Assembly: GCF_001689125.2 (NCBI RefSeq)
Contig: NZ_CP015405.2
Location: 3,513,001 to 3,577,000, forward strand
Origin: Blautia pseudococcoides
GTDB taxonomy: Bacteria > Bacillota > Clostridia > Lachnospirales > Lachnospiraceae
Length of the DNA: 64,000 nt
Direction: 5' to 3'
The notes beneath the pieces were generated by a model. It saw nothing but the letters and a program-made list of their open reading frames with translations. It searched no databases and was not told the DNA's origin. The position numbers and the translations under genes are program-made. Below, piece by piece: positions 43,433 through 53,812 of the stretch. Numbering within the stretch: the first letter of the stretch is position 1; each line of letters starts with the position of its first letter.

Positions 43433-45253
43433 ATGATCAAGAAACTGGCATCCGGATATTATTCTAAAATGCTGCTGATTTGTATTATCACTGTATGTAC
43501 GGTTACCGTTTCCCTTTTTCTTTTAAGCAGCCGCCTTATTAAAGAGCAGGAAAAAAATGATTTTCTCAAAGATTATGATATTGTGATCAGCAATCTCTCC
43601 GCTATCCTGACTGCCCGGCAGAATTCCATGGCCAACACCCTGGCCCCTGTATTTTCCAGCGCATCCAGATACCAGACACTCTGCAGGCTTTACAGGGAAG
43701 ACTTTTCCCCTGATTCCTCCACAAACTATTCCATTGTGCAGATGCTGGGGGAAATCTGCCGGTATGACCAGAATCTGCGCGGCATTCTTCTGCTGACCAG
43801 AACAGGGCGGCTTTACCAGTACAGCCCCGCTTACGACACCATCACTCCCTTGAAGCTCAGTCAGAACACTTATAAGATGGAACCTTACCAGCTCCGTGTC
43901 CTTTCTGACGCCCAGATTGATTCCCTCAGCTCAGAATATGAAAAACCGGGGGATCATGTGTACGGCCTTACAGGAACAGTTTTTGACTACTCCGGAGACG
44001 AGCTGATCCCCTTTGGACAGATGATCCTTCTGTATGGGGTATCAGAGTTTTCCAATGCCATAGCAGACTCCCATATGAACGAAGCCGGAGTCTTCACCAT
44101 TACGGACAAGGAGGATCATATTATCTATAACTCCGCAGGTGAATACACCTCCCCGGAAGATCTGATCCTTCCTGACGTTACCTCTGTTGAGGGCAATACC
44201 CAGCAGACCTCTGCGGTCCGCCGGATGCTGCATGGGGAGCCTTATTACCATGCCTGGACAGGCAGCAGCCGTTATGAATATTATACCGGCTATCAGGTTC
44301 CTGCTTCCCCGGTAGAAAACAGCTTTTCCCAGATAATCCTGGCATCCCTGGCCCTTTTTATCTGCCTTTCATCCATTCTTCTCTACGTGGTCACCCTGCG
44401 TACTTCAGACCGGAAGATCAAGACCATCCAGGCCGGTATGGGACTTGTAGGCCAAAACAATCTGGATTACCGGCTGCCCGTACCGAAAAGCAATGATGAA
44501 TTCACACAGATCATCAGCAGCTTCAACGGCATGTGCGATGAGCTCCAGCGAAACGTGGAAAAAGCATACCTCTATGAAATATCCCAGAAAAAGGCAGAGC
44601 TGTATGCCATGCAGACCAGTATCAACCCCCATTTCCTGTATAACACCCTGGAACAGATCCGGGTTCAGATCATGAAGGGTCAGTACAGTGATGCCTCCCA
44701 GATGCTGCTGCTTCTCTCAAAAATGTACCGGAACCAGACAAGACGCAACCTCTATGTCTCCATCGGCGAGGAACTGAATCTCTGTGAAAATCTGATCAAC
44801 CTGTATATGTACCGCTATGGTAACTTTGACTACGAATTCATCATTGGAGGTTCCCTGAAAATTTACGGCATCCCCAAAAACACCCTGCAGCCCCTTATAG
44901 AGAATTATTTTGTACACGGCCTTGTCCCGGACCGGGATGACAATTTTCTTACCGTTTCTGTGCAGCCGGTGAAACAGAATGGGGAAAACTGGCTGGAATT
45001 CTACATTGACGATGACGGTTATTCCATATCCTCAGAAGACCTGGCTGCACTGGAGGAAAAACTTTCCCAGCCTGTCCTAAACCGTAACGAGGATAACGGT
45101 TTTGCACTTTCCAATGTAAATACACGGCTGATGCTGGTATTTGGCAAGGATTCCGGCCTGCATGTCTCCAGAGGTTTTGGAAACCATGGATTCCGGGTAA
45201 CTTTCCGGATCCCTCCCATGCTTCCTGAAACCCTTGGAATCCCCCAGGCGTAA
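43433..45253 (+). CDS. YesM-like sensor histidine kinase
   Basis: 606 residues. A membrane helix (about 12-32), a ~270-residue extracellular sensor, a second helix (about 300-322) and a HAMP region lead to a His_kinase domain with the phospho-acceptor in I-N-P-H-F-L-Y-N-T-L (about 397). The ATPase part has N-T-L-Q-P-L-I-E-N-Y and D-D-G-Y. The AAGGAG site fixes the start. It is one half of a two-component system; the YesN-like regulator is 12 kb away at 57614, on the other side of the glycosidase operon. Its stop is three bases from the stop of the convergent GH31 gene. Confidence 0.93.
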   Translation: MIKKLASGYYSKMLLICIITVCTVTVSLFLLSSRLIKEQEKNDFLKDYDIVISNLSAILTARQNSMANTLAPVFSSASRYQTLCRLYREDFSPDSSTNYSIVQMLGEICRYDQNLRGILLLTRTGRLYQYSPAYDTITPLKLSQNTYKMEPYQLRVLSDAQIDSLSSEYEKPGDHVYGLTGTVFDYSGDELIPFGQMILLYGVSEFSNAIADSHMNEAGVFTITDKEDHIIYNSAGEYTSPEDLILPDVTSVEGNTQQTSAVRRMLHGEPYYHAWTGSSRYEYYTGYQVPASPVENSFSQIILASLALFICLSSILLYVVTLRTSDRKIKTIQAGMGLVGQNNLDYRLPVPKSNDEFTQIISSFNGMCDELQRNVEKAYLYEISQKKAELYAMQTSINPHFLYNTLEQIRVQIMKGQYSDASQMLLLLSKMYRNQTRRNLYVSIGEELNLCENLINLYMYRYGNFDYEFIIGGSLKIYGIPKNTLQPLIENYFVHGLVPDRDDNFLTVSVQPVKQNGENWLEFYIDDDGYSISSEDLAALEEKLSQPVLNRNEDNGFALSNVNTRLMLVFGKDSGLHVSRGFGNHGFRVTFRIPPMLPETLGIPQA

Positions 45254-45256
45254 GTC

Positions 45257-47557
45257 TCAGCCAAACATGTAGGAGGCCGTTTTTCCGCGGTAATCCAACC
45301 TTCCCTTTTTCAGCGTGCCGTCCTTCCTGTAAAAGCGGATGCCAAAAGTCCCTGGATAGTTATAGCTGCCCTGCACTTTGTCCAGAAATAAGGTCTTTGT
45401 CTCATCATCGTACTGCATGGAAATGGCTGCATACTGACCTTCCCGGTACCGGTAGTCCATACCGTTATCCATATAATATAAGAAACGGCCATCTGCACCC
45501 TCGTAAACCTCAATGGTGTCGGCAATGCCTTTTTTGCCGCATTTGCTGTCCACGGGAATTATGGAGCCAGCCCGGATAAAAACAGGCTGCCAGGTCACAG
45601 GGGCTTCCACCTCATAAGTCCTGCCTCCTGCATATAATTCCTTTTTCTTCTGGTGATACCACTGTGCACCCGCCGGGAGATATACTTCCCAGCTCTGCGG
45701 ACCCTTCAGCTTCTCATTTTCAGGACCGTATTCCATGGCTTTTGTCACGGGGCAGACCAGATAGGCAGGGCCGTACATAAACTCTCCCGCCATATTCTTT
45801 ACCTGCGGATCACAGGCAAAGTCAAACATCAGGCTTCGGAACATGGTATAGGAATCTTCTTCAACCATATGGGCCAGGGAATAGGAATAGGGAAGCATCT
45901 TATACCGGAAACGGATGTAGGATACTATGGTGTCATAATATTTCTCCCCGGGCTCCCCCAAATTCCATGGCTCCCTCGGTGTATCTGTTCCGTGGGAGCG
46001 CATGACAGGAAGGAAGGTTCCCATCTGCAGCCATCTGGTATATAATTCCCTGTATCCCAGATCCTGTACACCTTTTTCAAAAAGCCCCTGCCAGAACCAG
46101 GGAGCCTCCCCCTCACGCACATTGCTGAAGCGGCGGAATCCCTGGGTGGAGCCAGCAAAAAAGGCGCCGATATCCAGTGTCCAGTAAGGGATGCCTGACA
46201 TACACATGGAAAGCCCTTCGGCGATCTGCCTGCGGAAAACATCCCAGGTGGCCATAATATCCCCTGACCAGAGAACCGTTCCGTATTTTTGAATGGAAAG
46301 GGAACCGGAACGGGTCAGGTTTACTACTCTTTTCTCCCTGCACGCTGCCGTCTGATGTTCATAAATACCTTTGGCGTGAGCCAGTGCAAAGTTATTTGCC
46401 CTCCTTGCATCGAAATATTTTGTCAGCTCACTTTTTGCCAGCTCATACCGCTGCTCATCCTCTCTTTTCTCCAGCCCATTCCAATCCGGTGTGAAGGGTT
46501 CTGTGGAGTCACACCACCAGGCATCCGTCCCCCCTGAAAACAATTCCTGTTCACACTGGCGCCAGTACAGATCCCTGGCTTCCGGGTCAAAGGCATCATA
46601 GGTGGAAAGGTTTGCTAAAAGCTTTCCGGCCTCCAGCATTTCCCGGTTATTTTCGCATCCCCGGTTCATATTCGGCCATATAGATACCATGAATGCCGTG
46701 TCATCTCCGTGGAGCCGCTCCGTCATGGATGAAAGATCCGGAAAACGGTTTTTATCCATGATCTTGTTTCCCCATTTGCCATCCTCCCAGGATTTCCAGT
46801 CAAGCACCAGGCAGGACAGGGGAATTTGCCTGTCTTTAAATTCCTTCCAGGTATCCAGAATATCTTCCTGGGATACATACCGCTCTTTTGACTGTATGTA
46901 CCCAAATGCCCAGCGCGGGAGCATGACAGCTTTCCCTGTCAGGCAGCGGATCCCCTCAACCAGTCTGTCAAAGCCTTCCCCGGCGATCACATAATAATTA
47001 ATCTGATCCGCAGCATCGAAGTCCAGACGGATCTCATTTTGGGCTTCCTCGTAAGTCATCAGACAGTCCGCGTCAAAAACAACCGCATATCCGGCGGAGG
47101 ACAGAAACACCGGCATGGGGATCTGCATGTTATTCTGATAGAGGTACTCTTTCGTGTTTCTGTAGTTGTAAGTCCCTTTCTCATGCTGTCCCAGTCCGTA
47201 GATGGCTTCCTCCCCGCTTATCTTAAATTTAAGCGTACAGGAATAGGAATCCCCAGTCTTCACTGTGGCTGCATTCTCCACAAAGGAGCGCTCTCCGTCA
47301 ATGGTCTTTTTTGTGACGATCCTGGCTTTTCCGCCCTCGATCATGAACCTGCAGATCTCCCGTGGAGTAAATTCATATTCTGTCTGTACAAGAAACTGTG
47401 TCTTATGGTTTTCAAAAATAACAGCTTCTTTTTCCATTCCCGGGGTGCACACAACCGTGTCATAGGTCCCAGGTTCTGTTATGGTCATTCCCGGTTCTCT
47501 CACCAGCCCATCGGGAGTACACACCACACGGGTAATAAATCCTGTCTTTTTAATCAT
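45257..47557 (-). CDS. GH31 family alpha-glycosidase (alpha-xylosidase/alpha-glucosidase)
   Basis: 766 residues. The catalytic barrel carries W-W-C-D-S-T-E-P-F (about residue 360), the GH31 nucleophile motif, and W-S-G-D near 430 for the acid. A C-terminal beta domain follows. No signal peptide, so it acts inside the cell. Members hydrolyse alpha-glucosides or alpha-xylosides; specificity cannot be set by eye. The start (47557) overlaps the stop of the GH42 gene (ATGA), giving translational coupling. Confidence 0.9.
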   Translation of the reverse strand: MIKKTGFITRVVCTPDGLVREPGMTITEPGTYDTVVCTPGMEKEAVIFENHKTQFLVQTEYEFTPREICRFMIEGGKARIVTKKTIDGERSFVENAATVKTGDSYSCTLKFKISGEEAIYGLGQHEKGTYNYRNTKEYLYQNNMQIPMPVFLSSAGYAVVFDADCLMTYEEAQNEIRLDFDAADQINYYVIAGEGFDRLVEGIRCLTGKAVMLPRWAFGYIQSKERYVSQEDILDTWKEFKDRQIPLSCLVLDWKSWEDGKWGNKIMDKNRFPDLSSMTERLHGDDTAFMVSIWPNMNRGCENNREMLEAGKLLANLSTYDAFDPEARDLYWRQCEQELFSGGTDAWWCDSTEPFTPDWNGLEKREDEQRYELAKSELTKYFDARRANNFALAHAKGIYEHQTAACREKRVVNLTRSGSLSIQKYGTVLWSGDIMATWDVFRRQIAEGLSMCMSGIPYWTLDIGAFFAGSTQGFRRFSNVREGEAPWFWQGLFEKGVQDLGYRELYTRWLQMGTFLPVMRSHGTDTPREPWNLGEPGEKYYDTIVSYIRFRYKMLPYSYSLAHMVEEDSYTMFRSLMFDFACDPQVKNMAGEFMYGPAYLVCPVTKAMEYGPENEKLKGPQSWEVYLPAGAQWYHQKKKELYAGGRTYEVEAPVTWQPVFIRAGSIIPVDSKCGKKGIADTIEVYEGADGRFLYYMDNGMDYRYREGQYAAISMQYDDETKTLFLDKVQGSYNYPGTFGIRFYRKDGTLKKGRLDYRGKTASYMFG

Positions 47558-49578
47558 CTCTGCCTCCACCTTTTTACCAGTACAAATCCGTTTCTCTCCA
47601 TTGGTATGTCATTTTCATACACACACCCTTTCAGATAATCGTATACGGGAACCTCTGTCTTTACCACAGTATCCCCGGCTGTAAAATTAAAGATATAATA
47701 ATAGTCATGGCCGTCCAGCACCCTGTGCACCACTTCCACATTCTTTTCTGCCCTCACCGGACTGGGGGCCATTCCTGCTTCCCTGCACAGGCCTGCCAAA
47801 AGTTCACCCATAGCCCTCTCACCCAGATCGGTCCCCAGATAACAGGCTTTTCCTTTTCCAAAGGAATTTTTGCTGACGATCATAGCGCCCTTTTTGTAGT
47901 CACTGGTATAGGTTCCCAGAGCCTCCGCCGTTCCCCCGAGCAGGTCACACCACATACCGTCCCCGCTGTCCGTCTCCGTATCCTTTAAGGTCAGATGTAC
48001 CTGATTTTGGTTGCCCGCAAAGATTGGTTCCACCTCCTCCACAGACACACCAAACACATCTGTGAGGCCTGCCGGAAGTGTTTCCGTATATCCCACATTG
48101 TCTTTGTTTTTTACAGATGTCAGGAATGTGGCAAGCAAAATGCCTCCATTTTCCACATATCTGCGCAGCTTCATCTGAAACGCCCCGGACGTGATAAACG
48201 CTGCTGGGAGCACCAACAGTTTATACTTGGAAAAATCAGCGTCATAGCTGATAACATCCGAATTATATCCCCGCTCCGCCAAGATCCGGTACATCCTTCC
48301 CGCGTAGTCCAGATATTGAAAGTCCGGATCATTGACCGGCTTAATGCGCAGTGCCCAGTGGGAATCATAATCCACACAGACCGCAGCCTGGTTGGAAAAT
48401 TCCGCTCTCTCCACAGGGGCAAGCTGTGTAAGTAATTTTGCTGTGTCCTGCATTTCATAATATCTGCGTCTTGGAACACCATCCATATCCACAATGGCGT
48501 AATTGAGCTGTTCCGCTCCAAACGGAAATGTTCTGAACTGAAAATGCAGCATCATGTCGGCTCCGTGGGCAAAAGACTGGATGACCGCCTGTTTCAGTGC
48601 TCCCGGATTGGGCTGAACACGCCCGGAACCTCCGAACCGATGGCCGCCGCCCGACATAAATTCCATAACCCAGAAGGGCTTCCCCGCCTTTACTCCCCTG
48701 GCAAATGCATAAGGGAACGAATCTACCGCCGCGTCCCTTAGGCCCGGATAATAGTCAAATCCGTAGCAGTCCAGATTTTTCGTGCTCTCATAATAGTCAA
48801 TACTGTTGGTGGCAAGTCCGGTTCCGTTGGTTGTTACCGGATAGTCTGTATATCTGTGCAGGATATCTGCCTGGATATTCTGGTATTCAATCTGGGACCG
48901 GCTGCTGAAGCGCTCAAATTCAAGCCTTAAAGTGGGATTTTCAAAGTATACCGGCATATCCTGCCAAGCGCTGACCTCTATTGTATTTACCGGCGGCTTT
49001 ATCTGGTCAAAATCCTCATAATCCTGTCCCCAGAAGATATTGCCGCTGCGCCTGTTATATTCACGGATCGTCTTAAATTTATTTTCCATCCACCTGGAGA
49101 ACTTTTTCCGGCACACCGGACAATGGCACCTGCCGGAAGCCTCCTGAGCCGGCTCATTGTCAATCTGGAATCCTGAAACGTACGGACTTTTCCCAAAACG
49201 CTTTGCTATCTCCTCTGTGATCTTTGCAGAGTACTCCCGGTACACCGGATTATTGTAACAGTAGAAACGGCGGCCGCCAAAAGGCCGTTTTTTTCCTCTG
49301 TTATCCACATACAGCATCTCCGGATGCCGGTGAACCAGCCATGCCGGAGGGCAGGCGGTAGGCGTGCAGATGATACTGCGGATCCCTGCTTTTCCGAGAC
49401 GCTCCACCGACTCCTCCAGCCACTCAAAATCATATTTGCCTTCCTCCGGCTCCATTCTGCACCAGGCAAACTCTCCCATGCGCACTGTATTGATGCCGGA
49501 TGCTGTCAAAAGCTCCATATCATGGTCCAGTTCCCCGTCGCTCTTATGCTCCGGGTAATATGCCACTCCATACTGCAT
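47554..49578 (-). CDS. GH42 family beta-galactosidase
   Basis: 674 residues. Begins M-Q-Y-G-V-A-Y-Y-P-E-H; the acid/base Glu is in G-F-Q-I-D-N-E-P (about 143) and the nucleophile in W-V-M-E-F-M-S-G-G (about 305), followed by trimerisation and beta domains. Cys-rich R-C-H-C-P-V-C (about 155) fits the GH42 zinc site. No signal peptide; cytoplasmic. It removes beta-galactosyl (or alpha-L-arabinosyl) residues from imported oligosaccharides. Confidence 0.9.
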   Translation of the reverse strand: MQYGVAYYPEHKSDGELDHDMELLTASGINTVRMGEFAWCRMEPEEGKYDFEWLEESVERLGKAGIRSIICTPTACPPAWLVHRHPEMLYVDNRGKKRPFGGRRFYCYNNPVYREYSAKITEEIAKRFGKSPYVSGFQIDNEPAQEASGRCHCPVCRKKFSRWMENKFKTIREYNRRSGNIFWGQDYEDFDQIKPPVNTIEVSAWQDMPVYFENPTLRLEFERFSSRSQIEYQNIQADILHRYTDYPVTTNGTGLATNSIDYYESTKNLDCYGFDYYPGLRDAAVDSFPYAFARGVKAGKPFWVMEFMSGGGHRFGGSGRVQPNPGALKQAVIQSFAHGADMMLHFQFRTFPFGAEQLNYAIVDMDGVPRRRYYEMQDTAKLLTQLAPVERAEFSNQAAVCVDYDSHWALRIKPVNDPDFQYLDYAGRMYRILAERGYNSDVISYDADFSKYKLLVLPAAFITSGAFQMKLRRYVENGGILLATFLTSVKNKDNVGYTETLPAGLTDVFGVSVEEVEPIFAGNQNQVHLTLKDTETDSGDGMWCDLLGGTAEALGTYTSDYKKGAMIVSKNSFGKGKACYLGTDLGERAMGELLAGLCREAGMAPSPVRAEKNVEVVHRVLDGHDYYYIFNFTAGDTVVKTEVPVYDYLKGCVYENDIPMERNGFVLVKRWRQR

Positions 49579-49598
49579 GATTCTTCCTCCTGCTCTCT

Positions 49599-50942
49599 TT
49601 ATTTTCCGGTGAAATGTATCTCCGAATTTTCTTTTCTCTCCACTTCTCTATCCAGGGTCAGCACGACAATGGTGTCTGTCTCCGGATTTTTTACGCTGCT
49701 TAAATCCAGAAAAAATGCCTTCTCCTTCTGCTCAAAAGGCACCTTCTCCCCGTGGAACAGGGCCGCCTTCTCAATTTTATACCCCTCGAACATGATCCGG
49801 CTTTTGCTGCACGCTGCGGTATCCAGTACATGAAGATATATTTTATTCCCTTTTGATGTAGTGCCGTAAACCCCGTCCAGCGGCTCAATAGGCCCGCCTC
49901 TGGTTCCATAGACGGCCTCCCCGAACTTTGCAAGCCATGCGCCGATCTCCCGCATACGGTTTTTCACTTCATCAGAAAGCTTTCCGTTTCTGTCAGGCCC
50001 TACATTCAAAAGCCAGTTGCCGTCACGGCAGATAACATCCACCAGCATTTTTATCAGCCTTTCAAAACTGGAAACCGGATCATCTGCCATCCAGCCCCAG
50101 GAACAGCCGCTGCATACGCACATATTTTTTTCCCAGGGCACGGGCAGGATCTTTCCGGTGATCTCATGAGACCCCTCATCGCAGTAAAAATCACCTTCAT
50201 AACCGGAACGGGGATTTAACAGTGTTTTGGGATTATATCTGCGCACCAGTTTGTTGAGTTTTACCGGCTCCCAGAACCAGGCGCTGGAAGTGTCACTTCC
50301 CTTATGAGCCAGCCAGCCTCCGTCGTACCACATAATGTCCACAGGGCCATATTTGCTGCACAGTTCTTCCACCTGCCCGTAGCACTGTTCTTTCATAAGC
50401 TGTGCATTCTCTGGCAGTCCTTCCGGGTCAAAATATCCGGGGAACCTCCAGTCCATAGGGGAATAATAAAGCCCCACCTTCAGGCCTGCCGCCCTTGCCG
50501 CCTCTGTATACTCTTTTACAAAGTCTCTTTTTGCCCCTCTCTCATAGGAAGTAAACCCTTCATAACTTGCAGGACTGTCCCAAAGGGCAAACCCATCGTG
50601 GTGCCTGGTAACCATCACCATATATTTCGCGCCGAAATCCTTTGCCAAATCTGTCCACTCGGTCATGGAAAAATCCCTGGGAATGAACGCATCCGCCAGT
50701 GCCTCATACTCTTCTTTTGGTATCTGCTCATTAAAGCGCGCCCATTCTCCTCTTCCCAGAATGGAATACAGACCCCAATGCACAAACATGCCCACCTTGG
50801 CATCTCTCCACCACTGCAGATCCTCCGGCGCAAGCTTCAGCTCCGGGCATTTGACACCTCCCAGGCTTTTCAGGTTGATGCTGCTTTTCAGCATGGATTT
50901 CAGTTCTGCTCCCGTCATCTCTCTTGGTAATTTATCTGCCAC
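49599..50942 (-). CDS. GH29 family alpha-L-fucosidase
   Basis: 447 residues. H-W-G-L-Y-S and V-T-R-H-H-D-G-F-A-L-W are the GH29 substrate-binding motifs and V-D-I-M-W-Y-D-G-G-W (about 225) carries the nucleophile Asp. No signal peptide. It would release terminal alpha-L-fucose inside the cell. It is 20 bp before the GH42 gene in the same operon. Confidence 0.9.
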   Translation of the reverse strand: MADKLPREMTGAELKSMLKSSINLKSLGGVKCPELKLAPEDLQWWRDAKVGMFVHWGLYSILGRGEWARFNEQIPKEEYEALADAFIPRDFSMTEWTDLAKDFGAKYMVMVTRHHDGFALWDSPASYEGFTSYERGAKRDFVKEYTEAARAAGLKVGLYYSPMDWRFPGYFDPEGLPENAQLMKEQCYGQVEELCSKYGPVDIMWYDGGWLAHKGSDTSSAWFWEPVKLNKLVRRYNPKTLLNPRSGYEGDFYCDEGSHEITGKILPVPWEKNMCVCSGCSWGWMADDPVSSFERLIKMLVDVICRDGNWLLNVGPDRNGKLSDEVKNRMREIGAWLAKFGEAVYGTRGGPIEPLDGVYGTTSKGNKIYLHVLDTAACSKSRIMFEGYKIEKAALFHGEKVPFEQKEKAFFLDLSSVKNPETDTIVVLTLDREVERKENSEIHFTGK

Positions 50943-50967
50943 TTAAAATTCTCTCCTTTTGCGTTTT

Positions 50968-53685
50968 CTATTCCTCATATAGCCAGTCCAGGGTTTCCAG
51001 TCCCTCTCCGGCCAAATTTGCATTTCTCGGCTTCATCACTGTATCTGCAGCTACCACGCCGGCTATCAAAAAAGCCCCTGTACCAAAATAAATGTCATGG
51101 GTTCCCTTCTCATAGCGGTAGGCATGTATATTGATCGGTGGGCACGCCTCCGCCTTTATGGCATTTGCATAGACCACAGTCAGGCCTCCCCTGTCATCTG
51201 CATGGGTGTTGGTCTCCAGGTCCGGAAGCTGCAGCCACTCCACGCCCTTTGCGTTCATATACCCTGCCAGCACATAAGAATCCTGGGGCAGTGCAAGCTT
51301 CACCGTAACGCCCTCCTCAATGGCTGCTCCCAGTCCCATGCGCACACCTGTAAGATTGGCAAGCTCCGGCGCCAGATTGATGATCTTGCAGGAACAGTCA
51401 GAAAATACGCTCTCTCCCTTTTTTAACCCATAATTCTCACAGCTTCCGGATCCCAAAAGCGTATAAGGCGCTGGTTTCAGAGGTTCGGCAGTGACTTCCC
51501 TGGCATGGTCTGTGGGCAGGATCCCCTGCCGCAGCTCCGCCAGATGTGCTCTGAAATGTTCCAATTCCTTCCGGTATTCCGGCAGGCAGGCTGTCCAGTG
51601 TCCGTAGGTCTCTCCATTTGGAAACGGGATTTTTCTCTGGGGCGTCTGCATACTGTTGGCATAGAAATAGGTCTCTTCCGTCAGTGCCGCCAGCTTTTTG
51701 TACTCCTCCAGGGACTCTGCCATTTTCTGTTCTGCTTTTTCAAGAAGCTTTATATCTCCCCTGCATTTTTCATCCATAGTATACTTATAACGCAGGATTT
51801 CCATAGCCGCCTCGATCTTTTTGCAGTAGGAAATGGTCATGCTGTAGACAGCCCGGGCATCTGTATAAAGGCGGTTAAGATCCTCCCGGTCCTCCCCTTG
51901 GGCCGTTACCACCTCCTCGCACAGATCAAGCGCTTTCTCTGCATGGGCCATGACCTCTTCCACACAGTCATAAGGCGTTTCACCAAGATGCGGTTCTTTG
52001 TTTAACTCTTTTATCATATAGTCATCCGGCTGCTCCCCTTTTCTTGCCACAGATCCCCATAGTTCCCGGTTGGGCCGGAATCTTGTCACATTGGTAAACT
52101 GGCTCATGCTCATGCCCAGGCTGAGTGTCTGGCGGTTTCCCTCCGTAATGCCCACACGGCCCAGAAGCTTTGGCGCACACTGGGCGGCATTTTCCTGTGC
52201 TGCCAGAAGTTTTATTGCCATTTCCCGTGAGATCTTGTAATGCCGTGCAAAAACATTTTCCCAGTGTTCCCTCTCCGTGTTCTCCTCCCTGTCCGGATTC
52301 CATGCATACCTGAACCATGCGGCAAACCAGATATGATCACGGTCCATCTGCAAAAGGCGAGGTGAAACTTTATCCGGTGTGTACGGCCAGTCCCAGTAAA
52401 ACAGCGGGTAAAGATGAAGTCCGTTGCAGCCATAGCGGTTCTGCCCTGCCTGTACGCATTTCTGGATATAGAGAGGTGCATTGAACTGGAATGGCTCTAA
52501 ATCCGCCAGAATATGAATATTCATAATATGGGTGGTTCCGAGACCGGAAAGGGACTGATGGATCTTCTGCCAGTTCCCTTTCGGATAATAGGTGGTAAGG
52601 CTTTCCCCGTTATATTTCCACATGGTGTACAGATTGGTATATTTTTTCTTGGCCTCCTCCATGGCCCCAATAGGGTCACAATCATGACCTCTCAGGATAA
52701 TGGGCGGTTCCTCCGCAAGCCCCGCTTCTCTTACCCCGTCTTTTACGCCCGGGATAATGGTGTCGATAAACCAGTCCGTCTTATTCTGTGTGCCCCTAAG
52801 CGCTTCTCCCAGGCAGACCATAAGGCCGATATGAGGAAAGGATTTGATGAACTCCCGGATGGATTGTCTTGTGTAATCCGCCACCAGGGGACTGATGTTG
52901 GTCTGAAGCAGTTCCAACCCGTGAGCACGGGCAAACGGAAGCGGAATGTGGATATTGTAAAACTTCAGTACCACCCAGATCCCTCTTCTGTCACATTCCT
53001 TTGTGAGCCAGCCGAAAAGCTCTCTGTTCTGCTGAAATTCCTCCTCTGTCACTTCCAATGCCTCCGGATAGTCCGGCACCTTTACAAGAGAGGAAAACGG
53101 ATGTCCGCTCCAGATATAGAGGACATTACACCGCATATCCAGCAGCATATCCATGAATTTCGTCCACATTTCCCTGTCATAAAACCAGGGAAAACGCCCC
53201 GGTGTGATGGGATATTCATAGGTCAGGCGGGGAGCCTCCACTTTTGTCTTCTGAAGGCCAACGGCCGGACCGCGCAGTTTGAATACCGGCGCATCTCCAA
53301 AGGTGATCTCTGCCGGCATCTCCCCCATCCGTTCCACTCTCTCCTTCAGTTCCATACAGCCGTACATGGCTCCCGTCTCACTTCCTCCGCTGATGACCGT
53401 AAGCCGTGCAGGGCAGGACTCTATGTAAAATCCTTCCTCCTCCGGCTCCTTTGTATGAAAGACCAGAATCTCATTTTCCTCCAGCCATTGAAGAAATCTA
53501 TCCTGCTTCTGGACCCCTGCATAAAGCTTTTTACCGGGTATATTCCGGTAATCCTCAAAATTTTCAGGCATTTTCTCCTCTGCCACCGCATATCCTGCAT
53601 GTTGGAGTGCTTCTGTGATCCTCTGGATTCCCAGTTCTATTCTGACGCTGCAAGTCTCATTTTTGATTATTGTAATCTGTTCCAT
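50968..53685 (-). CDS. Large glycosidase resembling GH67 alpha-glucuronidases/GH20-type enzymes
   Basis: 905 residues. A zincin-like N-terminal domain (about 1-125) precedes a TIM-barrel region (about 130-480; R-C-N-V-L-Y-I-W-S-G, then W-D-W-P-Y near 425) and a long helical C-terminal region (about 540-720). The arrangement recalls GH67 alpha-glucuronidases and GH20 hexosaminidases, but I cannot place it in one family. GGGAGGAATA sets the start at 53685. If it frees glucuronate, the product could enter the UxuAB route in this window. First gene of the glycosidase block after an attenuator-like hairpin. Confidence 0.6.
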   Translation of the reverse strand: MEQITIIKNETCSVRIELGIQRITEALQHAGYAVAEEKMPENFEDYRNIPGKKLYAGVQKQDRFLQWLEENEILVFHTKEPEEEGFYIESCPARLTVISGGSETGAMYGCMELKERVERMGEMPAEITFGDAPVFKLRGPAVGLQKTKVEAPRLTYEYPITPGRFPWFYDREMWTKFMDMLLDMRCNVLYIWSGHPFSSLVKVPDYPEALEVTEEEFQQNRELFGWLTKECDRRGIWVVLKFYNIHIPLPFARAHGLELLQTNISPLVADYTRQSIREFIKSFPHIGLMVCLGEALRGTQNKTDWFIDTIIPGVKDGVREAGLAEEPPIILRGHDCDPIGAMEEAKKKYTNLYTMWKYNGESLTTYYPKGNWQKIHQSLSGLGTTHIMNIHILADLEPFQFNAPLYIQKCVQAGQNRYGCNGLHLYPLFYWDWPYTPDKVSPRLLQMDRDHIWFAAWFRYAWNPDREENTEREHWENVFARHYKISREMAIKLLAAQENAAQCAPKLLGRVGITEGNRQTLSLGMSMSQFTNVTRFRPNRELWGSVARKGEQPDDYMIKELNKEPHLGETPYDCVEEVMAHAEKALDLCEEVVTAQGEDREDLNRLYTDARAVYSMTISYCKKIEAAMEILRYKYTMDEKCRGDIKLLEKAEQKMAESLEEYKKLAALTEETYFYANSMQTPQRKIPFPNGETYGHWTACLPEYRKELEHFRAHLAELRQGILPTDHAREVTAEPLKPAPYTLLGSGSCENYGLKKGESVFSDCSCKIINLAPELANLTGVRMGLGAAIEEGVTVKLALPQDSYVLAGYMNAKGVEWLQLPDLETNTHADDRGGLTVVYANAIKAEACPPINIHAYRYEKGTHDIYFGTGAFLIAGVVAADTVMKPRNANLAGEGLETLDWLYEE

Positions 53686-53702
53686 TATTCCTCCCATTCT
53701 GT

Positions 53703-53756
53703 AAAAACAGCCCCCTCAGTACCAAATACCTGATATATTTTTGTACTGAAGAGGCT
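53703..53756 (-). terminator. Terminator/attenuator between binding protein and glycosidases
   Basis: On the minus strand AGCCTCTTCAGTAC pairs along all 14 positions (two G-U) with GTACTGAGGGGGCT, followed by five T. On the plus strand the two wobble pairs would be mismatches, so the hairpin suits the minus transcript. It likely lowers transcription into the glycosidase genes. Confidence 0.8.
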
Positions 53757-53777
53757 TTTCTCTGCTGCCGCAGTTAA

Positions 53778-53812
53778 ACAATAGAAAGCACGCCTTGCGA
53801 ACTTTCTATTGT
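53778..53812. other. Perfect inverted repeat behind the binding-protein gene
   Basis: ACAATAGAAAG (53778-53788) and CTTTCTATTGT (53802-53812) are exact complements. It follows the lipoprotein stop (53824) by eleven bases and precedes the terminator; it may protect the binding-protein mRNA 3' end. Confidence 0.7.
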
